Source: Sphingomonas sp. NFR15 (lineage in GTDB: Bacteria > Pseudomonadota > Alphaproteobacteria > Sphingomonadales > Sphingomonadaceae). From it: a stretch of 64,000 bases of DNA. Below, piece after piece: positions 47,100 to 57,821 of this stretch. How positions within the stretch are numbered: the stretch's first letter is position 1; every line of letters begins with the position of its first letter. The notes under the pieces are model-generated. The model had not been told where the DNA came from, searched no databases, and saw only the letters and a list, made by a program, of their open reading frames with translations. Position numbers and translations under genes: made by a program. The DNA is taken from NCBI RefSeq assembly GCF_900103265.1, contig NZ_FMWX01000003.1:1-64000 (forward strand). Reading direction: 5' to 3'.

Positions 47100-49034
47100 A
47101 TGTCCTCCGTGCCTGAAGCGACAGGTCATTCCGCACATCCACATCCAGCGCTTCTGGCGACGACGGTCGGCGCGATCGGCGTGGTGTTCGGCGATATCGG
47201 CACCAGCCCGATCTACGCGTTCCGCACGGCGCTCGCACTCACCACCGCCGATGGCGCCGAGGTGAACGAGGTGCTCGGCGTGCTGAGCCTCGCGCTCTGG
47301 TCGCTGATCCTCGTCGTGACGATCAAATACGTCGTCTTCCTGATGCGCGCCGACAATCACGGCGAAGGCGGCGTTCTCGCGCTGACCGCGCTCGCGCGCC
47401 GCGGGCTCGGCAAACGCTCGCTGATCGCGCTGGTGCTCGGCGCGTCGGGCGCGGCGCTGTTCTACGGCGACGCGATCATCACGCCGGCCTTGTCGGTGCT
47501 GTCGGCGGTCGAGGGTCTCAAGACGCTGCCGGGCGCCGGCAATATGTTCAGCGACGACATGATCCTGCTGCTGACGATCGCGATCCTGATCGGGCTGTTC
47601 GCGATCCAGTCACGCGGCACCGCGCATGTCTCGAAGCTGTTCGGCCCCGTCTGCATCCTGTGGTTCCTGTGCATAGGCGGCCTCGGGCTGTGGCACATCA
47701 CCGACGAAATCTCGATCGTACGGGCGTTCCTGCCCCATTACGGCGCGATGTTCCTGTTCACGCACGGCGTGACCGGGCTGTTCGTGCTCGGCGCGGTGTT
47801 CCTGACGGTGACGGGTGCGGAGGCGCTGACCGCCGACATGGGCCATTTCGGGCGGCGGCCGATCCGGATCGGCTGGTTCGCGCTGGTGCTGCCCTGCCTG
47901 TTCCTCAACTATCTCGGGCAGGGTGCCTTCGTGCTGAGCGCGCTCGAGACCGCGCACGCGGCGGGCGGCGATATCGGTGACCGCGACTGGTTCTTCCTGA
48001 TGGCGCCGGACTCGGTGCGGCCGGTGCTGGTGATCCTCGCGATGCTGGCCACGATCATCGCCAGCCAGGCGGTCATCACCGGCGCGTTCTCGCTGACCCA
48101 ACAGGCGATCCAGCTCGGGCTGCTGCCACGGTTGCGCATCCGCCAGACCTCGGCGGCGCAGGCCGGGCAGATCTATCTGCCGTCGATCAACTGGATGTTG
48201 CTGGCGGGCGTCCTCATCCTGGTCGTGCAGTTCCGCACCTCCTCGGCGATGGCGGCCGCTTATGGCATCGCCGTCACCGGCACGATGGTCGTCACCACCT
48301 GCCTCGCGTATATCGTCGTGCGGCATACCTGGGGCTGGTCGCGCGCGCGCGCCATCCCGCTGATCCTGCCGTTCCTCGTGCTCGACGTGATCTTCTTCGG
48401 CGCGAACATCCTGCGCGTGATCGAGGGGGGCTGGGTGCCGCTGCTGGTCGCGGCGATCCTGGGTTTCACGATCTACACCTGGGTGCGCGGGCGCGGCATC
48501 GTGCGCGCGTTCGAAAAGCGGCAGAGCATCCCGCTCACCGATCTCGCCGCCGCGCTCGCCAAGCGCCCGCCCGAGCGCGTCGAGGGGACGGCGGTGTTCC
48601 TGACCGCCAATGCCGAGGGCGCGCCGGGCGCGCTGCTCCACAACCTCAAGCACAACAAGGTGCTGCACGAGCGCAACCTGATCGTCAGCATCCGCACCGC
48701 CGACCGGCCGTTCGTCGATCCGGAGGAGCGCGTTCGCTCGACCGCGATCGACGACAATTTCAGCTCGGTCGTGCTGACCTACGGCTTCATGGAATCGCCC
48801 GACGTGCCGCACGATCTCGGGCTCGTGCGCACCGACGAGCGCAAATTGCTCAACCCCGCCAAGACCAGCTATTTCATCGGCCGCAACACGATCAAGCCCG
48901 CCGCCGATGTCGGCATGCCGATCTGGCAGGACCGCATCTTCATGTTCCTCCAGCGCAACGCGAGCGACCCGACCGACTTCTTCCACATCCCGCCCGGCAA
49001 GGTGCTGGAACTGGGCGAGCAGGTGACGGTCTAG
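47100..49034 (+). CDS. kup: Kup-type potassium uptake transporter
   Basis: A 644-residue K+/H+ symporter of the KUP/HAK family with about 12 membrane helices and a C-terminal cytoplasmic domain. Marks: GAIGVVFGDIGTSPIYAFR near residue 20, YVVFLMRADNHGEGGVLAL, ASGAALFYGDAIITPALSVLSAVEG, and FLNYLGQGA. ATG 47100 is used; the open frame extends 159 codons upstream over the pdeM shadow. The ribosome site is poor (CAGGT at 13 bases). Confidence 0.95.
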   Translation: MSSVPEATGHSAHPHPALLATTVGAIGVVFGDIGTSPIYAFRTALALTTADGAEVNEVLGVLSLALWSLILVVTIKYVVFLMRADNHGEGGVLALTALARRGLGKRSLIALVLGASGAALFYGDAIITPALSVLSAVEGLKTLPGAGNMFSDDMILLLTIAILIGLFAIQSRGTAHVSKLFGPVCILWFLCIGGLGLWHITDEISIVRAFLPHYGAMFLFTHGVTGLFVLGAVFLTVTGAEALTADMGHFGRRPIRIGWFALVLPCLFLNYLGQGAFVLSALETAHAAGGDIGDRDWFFLMAPDSVRPVLVILAMLATIIASQAVITGAFSLTQQAIQLGLLPRLRIRQTSAAQAGQIYLPSINWMLLAGVLILVVQFRTSSAMAAAYGIAVTGTMVVTTCLAYIVVRHTWGWSRARAIPLILPFLVLDVIFFGANILRVIEGGWVPLLVAAILGFTIYTWVRGRGIVRAFEKRQSIPLTDLAAALAKRPPERVEGTAVFLTANAEGAPGALLHNLKHNKVLHERNLIVSIRTADRPFVDPEERVRSTAIDDNFSSVVLTYGFMESPDVPHDLGLVRTDERKLLNPAKTSYFIGRNTIKPAADVGMPIWQDRIFMFLQRNASDPTDFFHIPPGKVLELGEQVTV

Positions 49035-49044
49035 GCGGGGAGCC

Positions 49045-50109
49045 TCACGGGATCAGCCGCTCGGCGCGGAGCTGGGCGAACAGATCGGTGAAGGCGTCTT
49101 CGGTCGCGCGATAGTCGGTGAAGCCGAGCCGGCGGCTCTTGGACATATCGGTGACGACTTCGATCGGCCGGCCGAGATCGGCATCGGTATGCCAAGGGGA
49201 CGCGAGCCGGCCGAGATCGGGTTCGGCGAGCCCCTCGCGCGCGGCGATCTCGCGCCACAGCGCGGCATCTCCCGCCATCTGCGCTTCGAGCGGTCGAATC
49301 TCGCCGTCGAACGGTGCCGGCTCCAGCCCGAACCACGCCGCGATCCGCCCCCACATCCAGCTCCAGCGGAAGACGTCGCCGTTGACGACGTTGAAGGCTT
49401 CGTTGGCGGCGGCCGGCGTTTCGGTCGCCCACAGCAGATGGCGTGCAAGCAGCGCGGCCTCGGTCATATCGGTCAGGCCGTTCCATTGCGCCGGCGAGCC
49501 GGGGAAGCGGAACGGCCGCCCGGTCTCGCGGCACAGCGTCGCATACACCGCGAGCGTGGTGCCCATGTTCATCGCATTGCCGACCGCCTTGCCGATCACG
49601 GTATGCGGGCGATGCACGCTCCAGGTGAAGCCGTCGCGCGCGGCGGCGGCGAACAGTTCGTCCTCCTGCGCGTAATAGAAATTCTCGACATCGAGCCGGC
49701 CCTGTTCCTCGCGGAACGGCGTCTGCGGGAGCGTGCCTTTGCCATAGGCTTCGAACGGCCCGAGATAATGTTTGAGGCCCGTGACCAGCGCGACGTGGCG
49801 CGCGCCCGCGTCGGCGGCGCGCAGCCCGTCGAGCAGGTTGCGCACCATCGCCGAATTGACGCGGATGTTCTCGGCCTCGCTGTCCTGCCGCAGCCACGTC
49901 GTGATGAACACCGCATCGACGTTCAGCCCGGCGAGCGCGGCCGCCGTCGCGGGCGCGTCCTGGAGATCGGCGGCGACGGGCGTGACACCGGCCTGCTCCC
50001 GCGGGCGACGCGCCAGCCCGTGTACGCGCCATCCGCGCGCGTTGAGCAACGTTGCGGTGGCGCTGCCGACGATTCCGCTCGCGCCCACCACCAATGCCGA
50101 TCCGGCCAT
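49045..50109 (-). CDS. PRISE-type NAD(P)-dependent reductase
   Basis: A 354-residue extended short-chain dehydrogenase. Rossmann start ALVVGASGIVGSATATLLNARGW, then VFITTWLRQDSEAENIRVN, HVALVTGLKHYLGPFEAYG, NFYYAQED with the catalytic Tyr, and WSVHRPHTVIGKAVGNAMN. These fit the PRISE group (progesterone 5-beta-reductase/iridoid synthase-like enone reductases). The natural substrate is unknown. ATG 50109 follows GGAGTTGGCAG. Divergent from DUF72 with 108 bases between. Confidence 0.85.
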   Translation of the reverse strand: MAGSALVVGASGIVGSATATLLNARGWRVHGLARRPREQAGVTPVAADLQDAPATAAALAGLNVDAVFITTWLRQDSEAENIRVNSAMVRNLLDGLRAADAGARHVALVTGLKHYLGPFEAYGKGTLPQTPFREEQGRLDVENFYYAQEDELFAAAARDGFTWSVHRPHTVIGKAVGNAMNMGTTLAVYATLCRETGRPFRFPGSPAQWNGLTDMTEAALLARHLLWATETPAAANEAFNVVNGDVFRWSWMWGRIAAWFGLEPAPFDGEIRPLEAQMAGDAALWREIAAREGLAEPDLGRLASPWHTDADLGRPIEVVTDMSKSRRLGFTDYRATEDAFTDLFAQLRAERLIP

Positions 50110-50217
50110 CTGCCAACTCCGTCCTGTGAGGGTGTCAGCTAGGTATCCGGCGGGCGGCATGCCACCGCGATATTTTCGGGCGGCGGTGGAACCATCGGGC
50201 GCGCTATACAGAGCGCC

Positions 50218-51021
50218 ATGAGCGACACCCCTGCGATTCGCGTCGGCATCGGCGGCTGGACCTATGAGCCGTGGCGCGGCACCTTTTTCCCCGAGAAATG
50301 GCCGCACAAGCGCGAGCTCGAATATGCCGCGCAGCATTTGACCGCGATCGAGGTCAACGGCACCTATTACAGCAGCCAGAAGCCCGCGACCTTCGCGAGC
50401 TGGGCGAAGGCGGTGCCGGATGGCTTCGTCTTCACGCTCAAGGCGTCGCGCTATTGCACCAACCGCAAGGTGCTGGCCGAGGCGGGCGAGTCGATCGCCA
50501 AGTTCGTCGGGCAGGGAATCGTCGAACTGGGTGATCGGCTCGGCCCGATCCTGTGGCAGTTCATGGCCACCAAGCGATTCGACGCGGAGGATTTCGGCGC
50601 GTTCCTCGCGCTTCTGCCGACATCGCACGCGGGGGTCGCGCTGCGCCATGCGGTGCAGGTGCGGCACGAGAGCTTCGCGGTGCCCGAGTTCGTCGCGATG
50701 GCGCGCGAAGCCGGGGTGGCGCTGGTCTATGCCGATTCGGCCGACTATCCCGCGATCGCCGATGTGACCGGGGATTTCGTCTATGCGCGGCTCGAGAACG
50801 CGGTCGAAGACGAGCCGGCCGGTTATGCCGCGGACGCGCTCGACCGCTGGGCGGACGTGTCGCGCCGATGGGCCAAGGGTGAGCAGCCGGACGGCCTGCC
50901 CTATGTATCGCCGGATGCGCCGGCGACACGGCCGCGCGAGACGTTCGTCTTCTTCATCAACGGCGCCAAGGTTCGCGCGCCGCATGGCGCGATGGCGTTG
51001 ATCGAGCGGCTGGCGCGCTAA
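50218..51021 (+). CDS. DUF72-domain protein
   Basis: A 267-residue soluble TIM-barrel-like protein. GIGGWTYEPWRGTFFPEKWPH followed by the ITAIEVNGTYYS-like segment (LTAIEVNGTYYSSQKP) and FTLKASRYCTN identify DUF72, a widespread family with no settled function (sometimes linked to nucleic acid or peptide cleavage). ATG 50218 with weak GAG upstream. Followed by the pao operon after 123 bases. Confidence 0.9.
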   Translation: MSDTPAIRVGIGGWTYEPWRGTFFPEKWPHKRELEYAAQHLTAIEVNGTYYSSQKPATFASWAKAVPDGFVFTLKASRYCTNRKVLAEAGESIAKFVGQGIVELGDRLGPILWQFMATKRFDAEDFGAFLALLPTSHAGVALRHAVQVRHESFAVPEFVAMAREAGVALVYADSADYPAIADVTGDFVYARLENAVEDEPAGYAADALDRWADVSRRWAKGEQPDGLPYVSPDAPATRPRETFVFFINGAKVRAPHGAMALIERLAR

Positions 51022-51144
51022 ACGCACGCGATCCATGAATTTCGATCATCGCTGATATGAGCGCCAGTCACGGTGACATAATCGTGAGACGTGCGTTAGA
51101 TAGGCGTGAGAACCCATTCCCGTACAGCAGAGAGAGACGATGCG

Positions 51145-51783
51145 ATGCCGAACATGCCGGAACCGGTAGTGTCGAGGCGCGGCGTTCTCGCCGGCGGCGC
51201 GGCGACCGCCGTCGTCGCCGCGAGTCCAGCCAACGCCGCGCGCGTGGGTGAGCGCCCCGCCGCCGATCCCGCGCCGGTGAAGGTCTCGTTCAAGGTCAAC
51301 GGAGAGCGCCGCGACCTGGCGCTCGATGCGCGCACCACGTTGCTCGACGCTTTGCGCGAGCACCTGCACCTCACCGGCACCAAGAAGGGCTGCGATCATG
51401 GCCAGTGCGGCGCTTGTACGGTGCTGGTCGATGGCGTGCGGATCAATTCCTGCCTGAGCCTCGCCGTGATGCACGAAGGCGACGACGTGACGACGGTCGA
51501 GGGTCTCGGCACGCCGGAGAAACTCCACCCGCTTCAGGCCGCGTTCGTCAAGCATGACGGCTATCAATGCGGCTATTGCACGCCGGGGCAGATCTGCTCG
51601 GCGGTCGGCGTGCTTGACGAGATCAAGCGCGGCGTGCCGAGCCATGTGCAGGGCGATATCGCCGCCAGCCCGGCCTTTTCGAATATTGAAGTGCGCGAGC
51701 GAATGAGCGGCAACATCTGCCGCTGCGGCGCCTATTCGAACATCGCCGAGGCGATCGCAGACGTCGCGGGAGGCAAGGCATGA
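51145..51783 (+). CDS. paoA: Periplasmic aldehyde oxidoreductase, 2Fe-2S subunit
   Basis: A 212-residue small subunit of a xanthine-oxidase-family enzyme. The N-terminus carries a Tat signal ([22 protein letters not shown]). Two 2Fe-2S clusters are indicated by [16 protein letters not shown] with a following NSC, and by CGYCTPGQI and CRCG. With PaoB and PaoC it forms a periplasmic enzyme oxidising aromatic aldehydes, folded in the cytosol and exported as a whole by Tat on this subunit's signal. ATG 51145 follows agagagacg. The next gene overlaps by ATGA. Confidence 0.9.
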   Translation: MPNMPEPVVSRRGVLAGGAATAVVAASPANAARVGERPAADPAPVKVSFKVNGERRDLALDARTTLLDALREHLHLTGTKKGCDHGQCGACTVLVDGVRINSCLSLAVMHEGDDVTTVEGLGTPEKLHPLQAAFVKHDGYQCGYCTPGQICSAVGVLDEIKRGVPSHVQGDIAASPAFSNIEVRERMSGNICRCGAYSNIAEAIADVAGGKA

Positions 51784-52736
51784 AGGCGTTCACCTACGAA
51801 CGCGCGCACGATCCGGTCGCGGCGGCGCGGGCGGTGGCGGCGCGGCCGGGCGCGCGCTTCATCGCCGGCGGCACCAATCTGCTCGACCTGATGAAGATCG
51901 AGGTGGAGACGCCGGTCCACCTCGTCGATGTTCAGGATCTCAAGCTCGACCGGATCGAGCCGACCGACGCGGGTGGGCTGCGCATCGGCGCGCTCGTCAC
52001 CAATACCGACCTTGCCGCCGATGCGCGGGTGCGCCGCGATTACGGTGTGCTGACGCGGGCGATCGTCGCGGGTGCGTCCGGCCAGCTCCGCAACAAGGCG
52101 ACGACCGCAGGCAATCTGCTGCAACGCACGCGGTGCGCGTATTTCTACGACACCAACATGCCCTGCAACAAGCGCAAGCCCGGTTCGGGGTGCGCCGCGA
52201 TCGGCGGCGTCTCGCGCCAGCTCGCGGTGATCGGATCGAGCGACAAATGCATCGCCACCCACCCGTCCGACATGGCGGTGGCGATGCGCGTGCTCGACGC
52301 CACGGTCGAGACGGTCAACGCGGCCGGCGAGACGCGTGCGATCCCGATCGCCGACTTCCACCGCCTGCCCGGCGACACGCCGCATATCGAAACGGCGCTG
52401 GCGCCCGGCGAACTGATTACGGCGGTGACGCTGCCCAAACCGATCGGTGGCCGGCATGTGTACGAGAAGGTGCGCGACCGCGCATCCTACGCCTTCGCGC
52501 TCGTCTCCGTCGCGGCGGTGATCCAGCCGGACGGCACCGGCCGCGTCGCGCTCGGCGGGGTCGCGCACAAGCCGTGGCGCGACGCAGCGGCGGAGGCAGA
52601 GTTGCCGCGTGGCGCCAGGGCCGTCACCGCGAAGTTGCTCGCCGGCGCCAAGCCGACCCACGACAATGCCTTCAAACTCCCGCTCGCCGAACGGACGCTG
52701 GCGGCGGCGATGGCCGAAGTGAGGACGACCGCATGA
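51780..52736 (+). CDS. paoB: Periplasmic aldehyde oxidoreductase, FAD subunit
   Basis: A 318-residue medium subunit. FAD-binding motif [13 protein letters not shown] near residue 28-40. A PaoB-specific insertion with [21 protein letters not shown] supplies Cys ligands for an extra 4Fe-4S cluster, as in E. coli PaoB. It has no signal of its own and would leave the cell with PaoA. Overlaps paoA and paoC by four bases each (ATGA), so the three are translated together. Confidence 0.92.
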   Translation: MKAFTYERAHDPVAAARAVAARPGARFIAGGTNLLDLMKIEVETPVHLVDVQDLKLDRIEPTDAGGLRIGALVTNTDLAADARVRRDYGVLTRAIVAGASGQLRNKATTAGNLLQRTRCAYFYDTNMPCNKRKPGSGCAAIGGVSRQLAVIGSSDKCIATHPSDMAVAMRVLDATVETVNAAGETRAIPIADFHRLPGDTPHIETALAPGELITAVTLPKPIGGRHVYEKVRDRASYAFALVSVAAVIQPDGTGRVALGGVAHKPWRDAAAEAELPRGARAVTAKLLAGAKPTHDNAFKLPLAERTLAAAMAEVRTTA

Positions 52737-54952
52737 AGTTCGAAACGCCCGCGGGCGACAACCCCATCGACCGGATGACCGTGGTCGGCCGGGCGCACGC
52801 CCGGATCGACGGGCCGCTCAAGACGACCGGCACCGCGCCTTATGCCTATGAACATCATCGGGAGATTGCCGACCCGGCCTATGGCTATGTCGTCGGCGCG
52901 GCGATCGGCAAGGGGCGGATCAGCGCGATCGATCTCACGCAGGCGAAGGCGGCGCCCGGCGTGATCGCGATCGTCACCGCGGACAATGCCGGCAAGCTCG
53001 GCAAGGGCAAGTTCAACACGGTCAAGTTGCTCGGTGGCCCCGAGATCGACCATTATCACCAGGCGGTCGCCATCGTCGTCGCCGAGACGTTCGAGCAGGC
53101 GCGCGCGGCGGCGGCGCTGGTGCGCCTCGATTATGCGCGCGCCGAGGGCCGGTTCGATCTCGACACGGCGTTGAAGACCGCGCCGCTCGCCGGCGGATCG
53201 AGCGACGAGGGCAGCGGATCGCCCGGCGTGGACCGGGTCGGCCAGTTCGAACAGGCATTCGCGGCCGCGCCGGTCAAGCTCGACGCGCATTACAGCACGC
53301 CCGACCAGAGCCATGCGATGATGGAGCCGTTCGCCTCGATCGCGGCGTGGCGCGGCGACGAACTGACGGTGTGGACCTCCAACCAGATGATCGCATGGGG
53401 GCACGGCGATCTCGCCCGAACGCTCGGCATCCCCAAGGAGAAGATCCGCTTTCTGTCACCCTATGTCGGTGGCGGTTTCGGCGGCAAATTGTTCCTGCGC
53501 ACCGATGCGGTGCTCGCCGCGCTCGGCGCGCGCGCGGCGGGGCGTCCGGTCAAGGTCGCGCTCCAGCGCCCGCTCATCCCGAACAACACCACGCACCGCC
53601 CGGCGACGCGCCAGCATATCCGCATCGGCGCGACCAAGGACGGCACCATCACCGCGATCGCGCATGACAGCGGCTCGGGCGACCAGCCGGGTGGCGAGCC
53701 GGAGACCGCGGTCAACCAGACCAAGCTGCTCTATGCCGGCGCCAACCGGAGGATCTCGATGCACCTCGCCGTGCTCGATCTGCCCGAAGGCAATGCGATG
53801 CGCGCGCCGGGCGAGGCACCGGGTATGATGGCGCTGGAAATCGCGATCGACGAAATGGCCGAGAAACTTGGCATGGACCCGATCGCGTTCCGCATCAAGA
53901 ACGACACCCAGGTCGATCCCGAAAAGCCCGAGCGCCGCTTTTCCGAACGCCAGCTCGTGCGCTGCCTCGAAGACGGCGCCAAGCGCTTCGGCTGGTCGCG
54001 GCGCAACCCCAAGCCGGCGCAGGTCCGCGACGGGCGCTGGCTGGTCGGCATGGGTGTCGCCGCCGCGTTCCGCAACCATATCAACATGGCGTCGGGCGCG
54101 CGCGTGCGGCTCGGCCAGGGCGGTGTCGTCACGGTCGAGACCGACATGACCGATATCGGCACCGGCAGCTACACGATCATCGCGCAGACCGCCGCAGAGA
54201 TGATGGGCGTGCCCGTCGACGCCGTCGTCGTGAAGCTCGGCGATTCGCGCTTCCCGGTCTCGGCCGGGTCGGGCGGCCAGTTCGGCGCGGCCAATGCAAC
54301 CGCCGGCGTCTATGCCGCGTGCGTCAAGCTGCGCGAGGCGGTGGCGCAGCGGCTCGGCTTCAATTCGGCCGATACCGTGTTCGAGGGCGGCAAGGTCCGC
54401 AGCGGCAACCGCTCGACCGATCTCGCGCAGGCGGCCAACGCCGGCGAGTTGGTCGCCGAGGACAAGATCGAGTTCGGCAAGCTCGGCGATACCTATCAGC
54501 TTTCCACCTTCGGCGCGCATTTCGTCGAGGTCGGCGTGGATGCGTTCACCGGCGTGACGCGCGTGCGCCGGATGCTGGCGGTGTGTGCGGCCGGGCGTAT
54601 CCTCAATCCGCAGACCGCGCGCAGCCAGGTGATCGGCGCGATGACGATGGGGGTCGGCGGCGCGCTGATGGAGGAACTCGCGGTCGACACGCGCTTCGGG
54701 TTCTTCGTCAACCATGATCTCGCCGGCTACGAGGTTCCGGTGCATGCCGACATTCCGCATCAGGAGGTCGTGTTTCTCGACGAAGCCGACGACAAGGCGA
54801 ACCCGATGAAGGCCAAGGGGGTCGGCGAACTCGGGCTGTGCGGCGTCGGCGCGGCGGTCGCGAACGCGGTTTACAACGCGACCGGCGTGCGCGTCCGCGA
54901 TTATCCGATCACGCTCGACAAGCACCTCGAACGCCTGCCGGCCCTCGTGTGA
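52733..54952 (+). CDS. paoC: Periplasmic aldehyde oxidoreductase, molybdenum subunit
   Basis: A 739-residue large subunit binding molybdopterin cytosine dinucleotide. [13 protein letters not shown] start ([12 protein letters not shown]), [14 protein letters not shown] for cofactor binding, [14 protein letters not shown], and the catalytic Glu699 in [10 protein letters not shown] are in place. The gene normally needs a PaoD/XdhC-type insertion chaperone, which is not adjacent. Instead a cysteine hydrolase gene follows after 16 bases. Start overlaps paoB. Confidence 0.92.
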   Translation: MKFETPAGDNPIDRMTVVGRAHARIDGPLKTTGTAPYAYEHHREIADPAYGYVVGAAIGKGRISAIDLTQAKAAPGVIAIVTADNAGKLGKGKFNTVKLLGGPEIDHYHQAVAIVVAETFEQARAAAALVRLDYARAEGRFDLDTALKTAPLAGGSSDEGSGSPGVDRVGQFEQAFAAAPVKLDAHYSTPDQSHAMMEPFASIAAWRGDELTVWTSNQMIAWGHGDLARTLGIPKEKIRFLSPYVGGGFGGKLFLRTDAVLAALGARAAGRPVKVALQRPLIPNNTTHRPATRQHIRIGATKDGTITAIAHDSGSGDQPGGEPETAVNQTKLLYAGANRRISMHLAVLDLPEGNAMRAPGEAPGMMALEIAIDEMAEKLGMDPIAFRIKNDTQVDPEKPERRFSERQLVRCLEDGAKRFGWSRRNPKPAQVRDGRWLVGMGVAAAFRNHINMASGARVRLGQGGVVTVETDMTDIGTGSYTIIAQTAAEMMGVPVDAVVVKLGDSRFPVSAGSGGQFGAANATAGVYAACVKLREAVAQRLGFNSADTVFEGGKVRSGNRSTDLAQAANAGELVAEDKIEFGKLGDTYQLSTFGAHFVEVGVDAFTGVTRVRRMLAVCAAGRILNPQTARSQVIGAMTMGVGGALMEELAVDTRFGFFVNHDLAGYEVPVHADIPHQEVVFLDEADDKANPMKAKGVGELGLCGVGAAVANAVYNATGVRVRDYPITLDKHLERLPALV

Positions 54953-54968
54953 TCCTCGGAGACCCGCA

Positions 54969-55571
54969 ATGAACCCCGCCACCACCGCCGTCTTGTTCAT
55001 CGAATATCAGAACGATTTCGTGACCGAGGGCGGCGCGCAACATGCCGCTGTCGCCGAGGTGATGGCACAGACCGATATGCTGGCGCACAGCCGCGCCGTC
55101 GCGGAGCAGGCGCGCGCGCGTGGCGCGACGATCCTGCACGCGCCGATCATGTTCGCGCCCGGCTATCCGGAAGTGCCGGCCGAACCGTATGGCATCCTGG
55201 CCGGAATCGTTCAGGCGCAGGCTTTCCGCAAGGATAGCTGGGGTGCCGAGCTGGCGCCTGACATGACGCCGGTGGAGGGCGATATCGTGATCGAGGGTAA
55301 GCGCGGGCTCGATTGTTTCGCCAGCACCAACCTCGATTTCATCCTGCGCCAGTGCGGGATCACGGACCTTGCCATCGCCGGGTTCCTGACCAATTGCTGC
55401 GTGGAATCGACGATGCGCTCGGCCTATGAGCGCGGCTACCGGGTGGTGACGTTGACCGATTGCACCGCGACGCTGAGCGCGGCGGAGCAAGCCGCGTCGA
55501 TCACCAAGAACTTCCCGATGTTCTCGCGGCCGCTCGATCATGGTGCTTTTCTGGCGGAACTCGCCGACTGA
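54969..55571 (+). CDS. Isochorismatase-like cysteine hydrolase
   Basis: A 200-residue alpha/beta hydrolase of the isochorismatase family. Catalytic Cys is in GFLTNCCVESTMRSAYE and Lys in VIEGKRGLDCF. The usual catalytic Asp of the first strand (xIDxQNDF) is Glu12 here (FIEYQNDF), as seen in some subfamilies. Expected substrates are amides or ureides. ATG 54969 follows GGAG. Position in the pao operon suggests a linked catabolic step, which I cannot specify. No signal peptide. Confidence 0.85.
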   Translation: MNPATTAVLFIEYQNDFVTEGGAQHAAVAEVMAQTDMLAHSRAVAEQARARGATILHAPIMFAPGYPEVPAEPYGILAGIVQAQAFRKDSWGAELAPDMTPVEGDIVIEGKRGLDCFASTNLDFILRQCGITDLAIAGFLTNCCVESTMRSAYERGYRVVTLTDCTATLSAAEQAASITKNFPMFSRPLDHGAFLAELAD

Positions 55572-55648
55572 CCAGAGCCTCGCGCGCTTCGACCGCGCTC
55601 GTCTTCGGTCAGCGCAAGTCGATTGGGGCGAAGGCGTAGGTGCGCCGA

Positions 55649-55720
55649 TTACGCCATGCCGGCATCGAGGGTGAAGCCGACCGGGTTCGTGTCGACCAGG
55701 GCGCGCGTTTTAGTATCCAT
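55649..55720 (-). CDS. Possible 23-residue peptide
   Basis: A short frame (MDTKTRALVDTNPVGFTLDAG, then Met-Ala) with GAGG 5 bases before the ATG, in the 250-base gap between the hydrolase and the GGDEF-EAL gene. There is no other evidence for coding; it may be a remnant or chance. The rest of the gap shows no gene. Confidence 0.15.
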   Translation of the reverse strand: MDTKTRALVDTNPVGFTLDAGMA

Positions 55721-55821
55721 GCCGCCTCGACTTTGGTATAAGCAGTGTCGGCAGCACTAGCCCCGGCCATAAGTCCTTCTTAACCTCTGGGCCCGCATAG
55801 GTATGCCCGGAGGGTTCAGGC

Positions 55822-57804
55822 ATGTTGCGCCGCTTTTACACCTGGCTCAGCTTCGCTGGCGAACCCGATATTCGGGTTGCGCAATATGGCGAACTCAAGC
55901 GCCAGATACCCCTCCTCTATGCCCTGCTGATCCTCAACGCGAGCGCGGTGAGCTACACGCATTTCGCTTACGCGCCGGGATGGTTGACGTTGGGTGTCGC
56001 CGGGCTGCTCATCACGGTGTCTTGCTGGCGACTGTTGATCTGGGCGTTCGCGCCGCCCGTCGTCGCGATCGATGCGACCGTTGCCCGCCGCACGTTGCGC
56101 AGGACGACGATTCTCGCCGCGCCGCTCTGCGTCGCGTTCGTGAGCTGGTCTCTCGCGTTGTACCAATATGGCGGCCCGTTGGAGCAAGCGCATGTCGCCC
56201 TGTTCATCGCGGTCACGGTGATCGGTTGTATTTTTTGCCTTATCAGCGTTCCCCAAGCGGCGCTTCTCGTCACCGTGACGGTGATGAGCCCCTATCTCGT
56301 TTACAATTTTTTCCACGGCAACGCGGTCTTCACCGCCATGGCGCTCAACATCGCCCTGGTGACGGGTGTGATGATCCGCGTGCTGCTGAACAGCTTCGCG
56401 GGCTTCGCGACGCTCATTCGCTCGCAGGTGAGTCTCGCCGCGGAGCAGGCGGAGGCCGAGCGGTTGAGCAGCGAGAATGCGCGTCTGGCGCTGACCGATG
56501 TGTTGACCGGGCTGCCCAACCGGCGACACTTCTTCGCGCAACTCGACAGCGTGTTGAGGTCGCGCAAGATGACGGGGGAACGGTTCGCGGTCGGGGTTCT
56601 CGATCTCGACCGTTTCAAGCCGGTGAACGATACCTATGGACACGTCTTCGGTGACCGGCTCCTCGCCGCCGTGGGGGCGAGGCTCGCGAGCCGCGCCACT
56701 GACGCGTGCGAAGTGGCCCGGCTGGGCGGCGACGAGTTCGGCATTCTCATCCTGGACGATATCGATCGCGCCCGCGAGATCGGCCAGCGGATCTGCGACC
56801 TGCTGACCGAGCCGTTCGATATCGAAGGGCAACGGATCGTACTCGGCTGCTCCGGCGGGGTCGCGACTTTCCCGGATGCTGGCTCCTCCGTCCATCAACT
56901 GTTCGACCGGTCGGACTATGCGCTGTATCACGTCAAATCGCTCGGCCCCGGCGTGTGCGCGCTCTTTTCGGCGGAACACGAGACGCTTATCCGGTCCGAA
57001 CGCGCGATCGAGGCGGCGATGCACACCGCCGATTTCGACACGGAACTGCATGTCCAGTTCCAACCCATATTCTGCACCGAGACCATGGCCGTGCTCGGCG
57101 TCGAAGCGCTGGGGCGCTGGACCAGCCCGACGCTCGGCGCGATAAAGCCCGACCAGTTCATCATGGCCGCCGAACGGCTCGGTTTCATGCACGCGATCAC
57201 CGCGAGCCTGTTCCGCAATGCGCTGGCGTGCTTCGCCCGAATGCCCGAGCATATCGGGCTTTCGTTCAACCTGTCGGCGCGCGACATCGTTTCCACCGAC
57301 ACGATCGACCTGCTGATCGAGATCATCGAGCGTGGCGATATCGATCCTAAGCGGATCACGTTCGAACTGACCGAGACCGCGCTGATGCGCGATTTCGAGG
57401 CGGCGGTCGCCAGCATCAAACGTTTGCGCGCGCTCGGGATACGGATCGCGCTGGACGATTTCGGTTCGGGATATTCGAGCCTGAGCTACCTGCATCGGCT
57501 TCCGCTGGACAAGGTCAAGGTCGATCGCAGCTTCATCGCGGACATGGATGAAGCGTCCGGCCGCAACATCATTTCCGCGATCCTCGGGCTTTGCCAGACG
57601 CTCGGACTCGACTGCATCATCGAGGGAGTCGAGACGGACGGGCAGCTCCAGCAGTTGCGCGACATCGGCTACAGAATGGCGCAAGGCTATCTCTTCGCGC
57701 GACCGATGGGGCTGGAAGCCTTCCTGAAATCGTTCGACCGTGGCTGGGCCGCTGATTTTCGACCAATGTCGCCCGGCAAGCCGAAACTACAAATCGTGGC
57801 GTGA
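55822..57804 (+). CDS. Membrane GGDEF-EAL cyclic-di-GMP protein
   Basis: A 660-residue protein. Residues 1-200 have about six hydrophobic segments forming a membrane sensor, then a short coiled coil (AAEQAEAERLSSENARLALTD), a GGDEF domain (RLGGDEF, signature at 302-306) and an EAL domain (VEALGRW, EAL at 428-430; NLSARDI, ELTETALM, DDFGSGYSSLSYL, GVETDGQ). All visible catalytic residues of both domains are intact, so it may make and degrade c-di-GMP, or one domain may be regulatory. No I-site RxxD is evident just before GGDEF. ATG 55822 follows GGAGGG. Confidence 0.93.
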   Translation: MLRRFYTWLSFAGEPDIRVAQYGELKRQIPLLYALLILNASAVSYTHFAYAPGWLTLGVAGLLITVSCWRLLIWAFAPPVVAIDATVARRTLRRTTILAAPLCVAFVSWSLALYQYGGPLEQAHVALFIAVTVIGCIFCLISVPQAALLVTVTVMSPYLVYNFFHGNAVFTAMALNIALVTGVMIRVLLNSFAGFATLIRSQVSLAAEQAEAERLSSENARLALTDVLTGLPNRRHFFAQLDSVLRSRKMTGERFAVGVLDLDRFKPVNDTYGHVFGDRLLAAVGARLASRATDACEVARLGGDEFGILILDDIDRAREIGQRICDLLTEPFDIEGQRIVLGCSGGVATFPDAGSSVHQLFDRSDYALYHVKSLGPGVCALFSAEHETLIRSERAIEAAMHTADFDTELHVQFQPIFCTETMAVLGVEALGRWTSPTLGAIKPDQFIMAAERLGFMHAITASLFRNALACFARMPEHIGLSFNLSARDIVSTDTIDLLIEIIERGDIDPKRITFELTETALMRDFEAAVASIKRLRALGIRIALDDFGSGYSSLSYLHRLPLDKVKVDRSFIADMDEASGRNIISAILGLCQTLGLDCIIEGVETDGQLQQLRDIGYRMAQGYLFARPMGLEAFLKSFDRGWAADFRPMSPGKPKLQIVA

Positions 57805-57821
57805 CCGGGCGCTGAAAAAGA

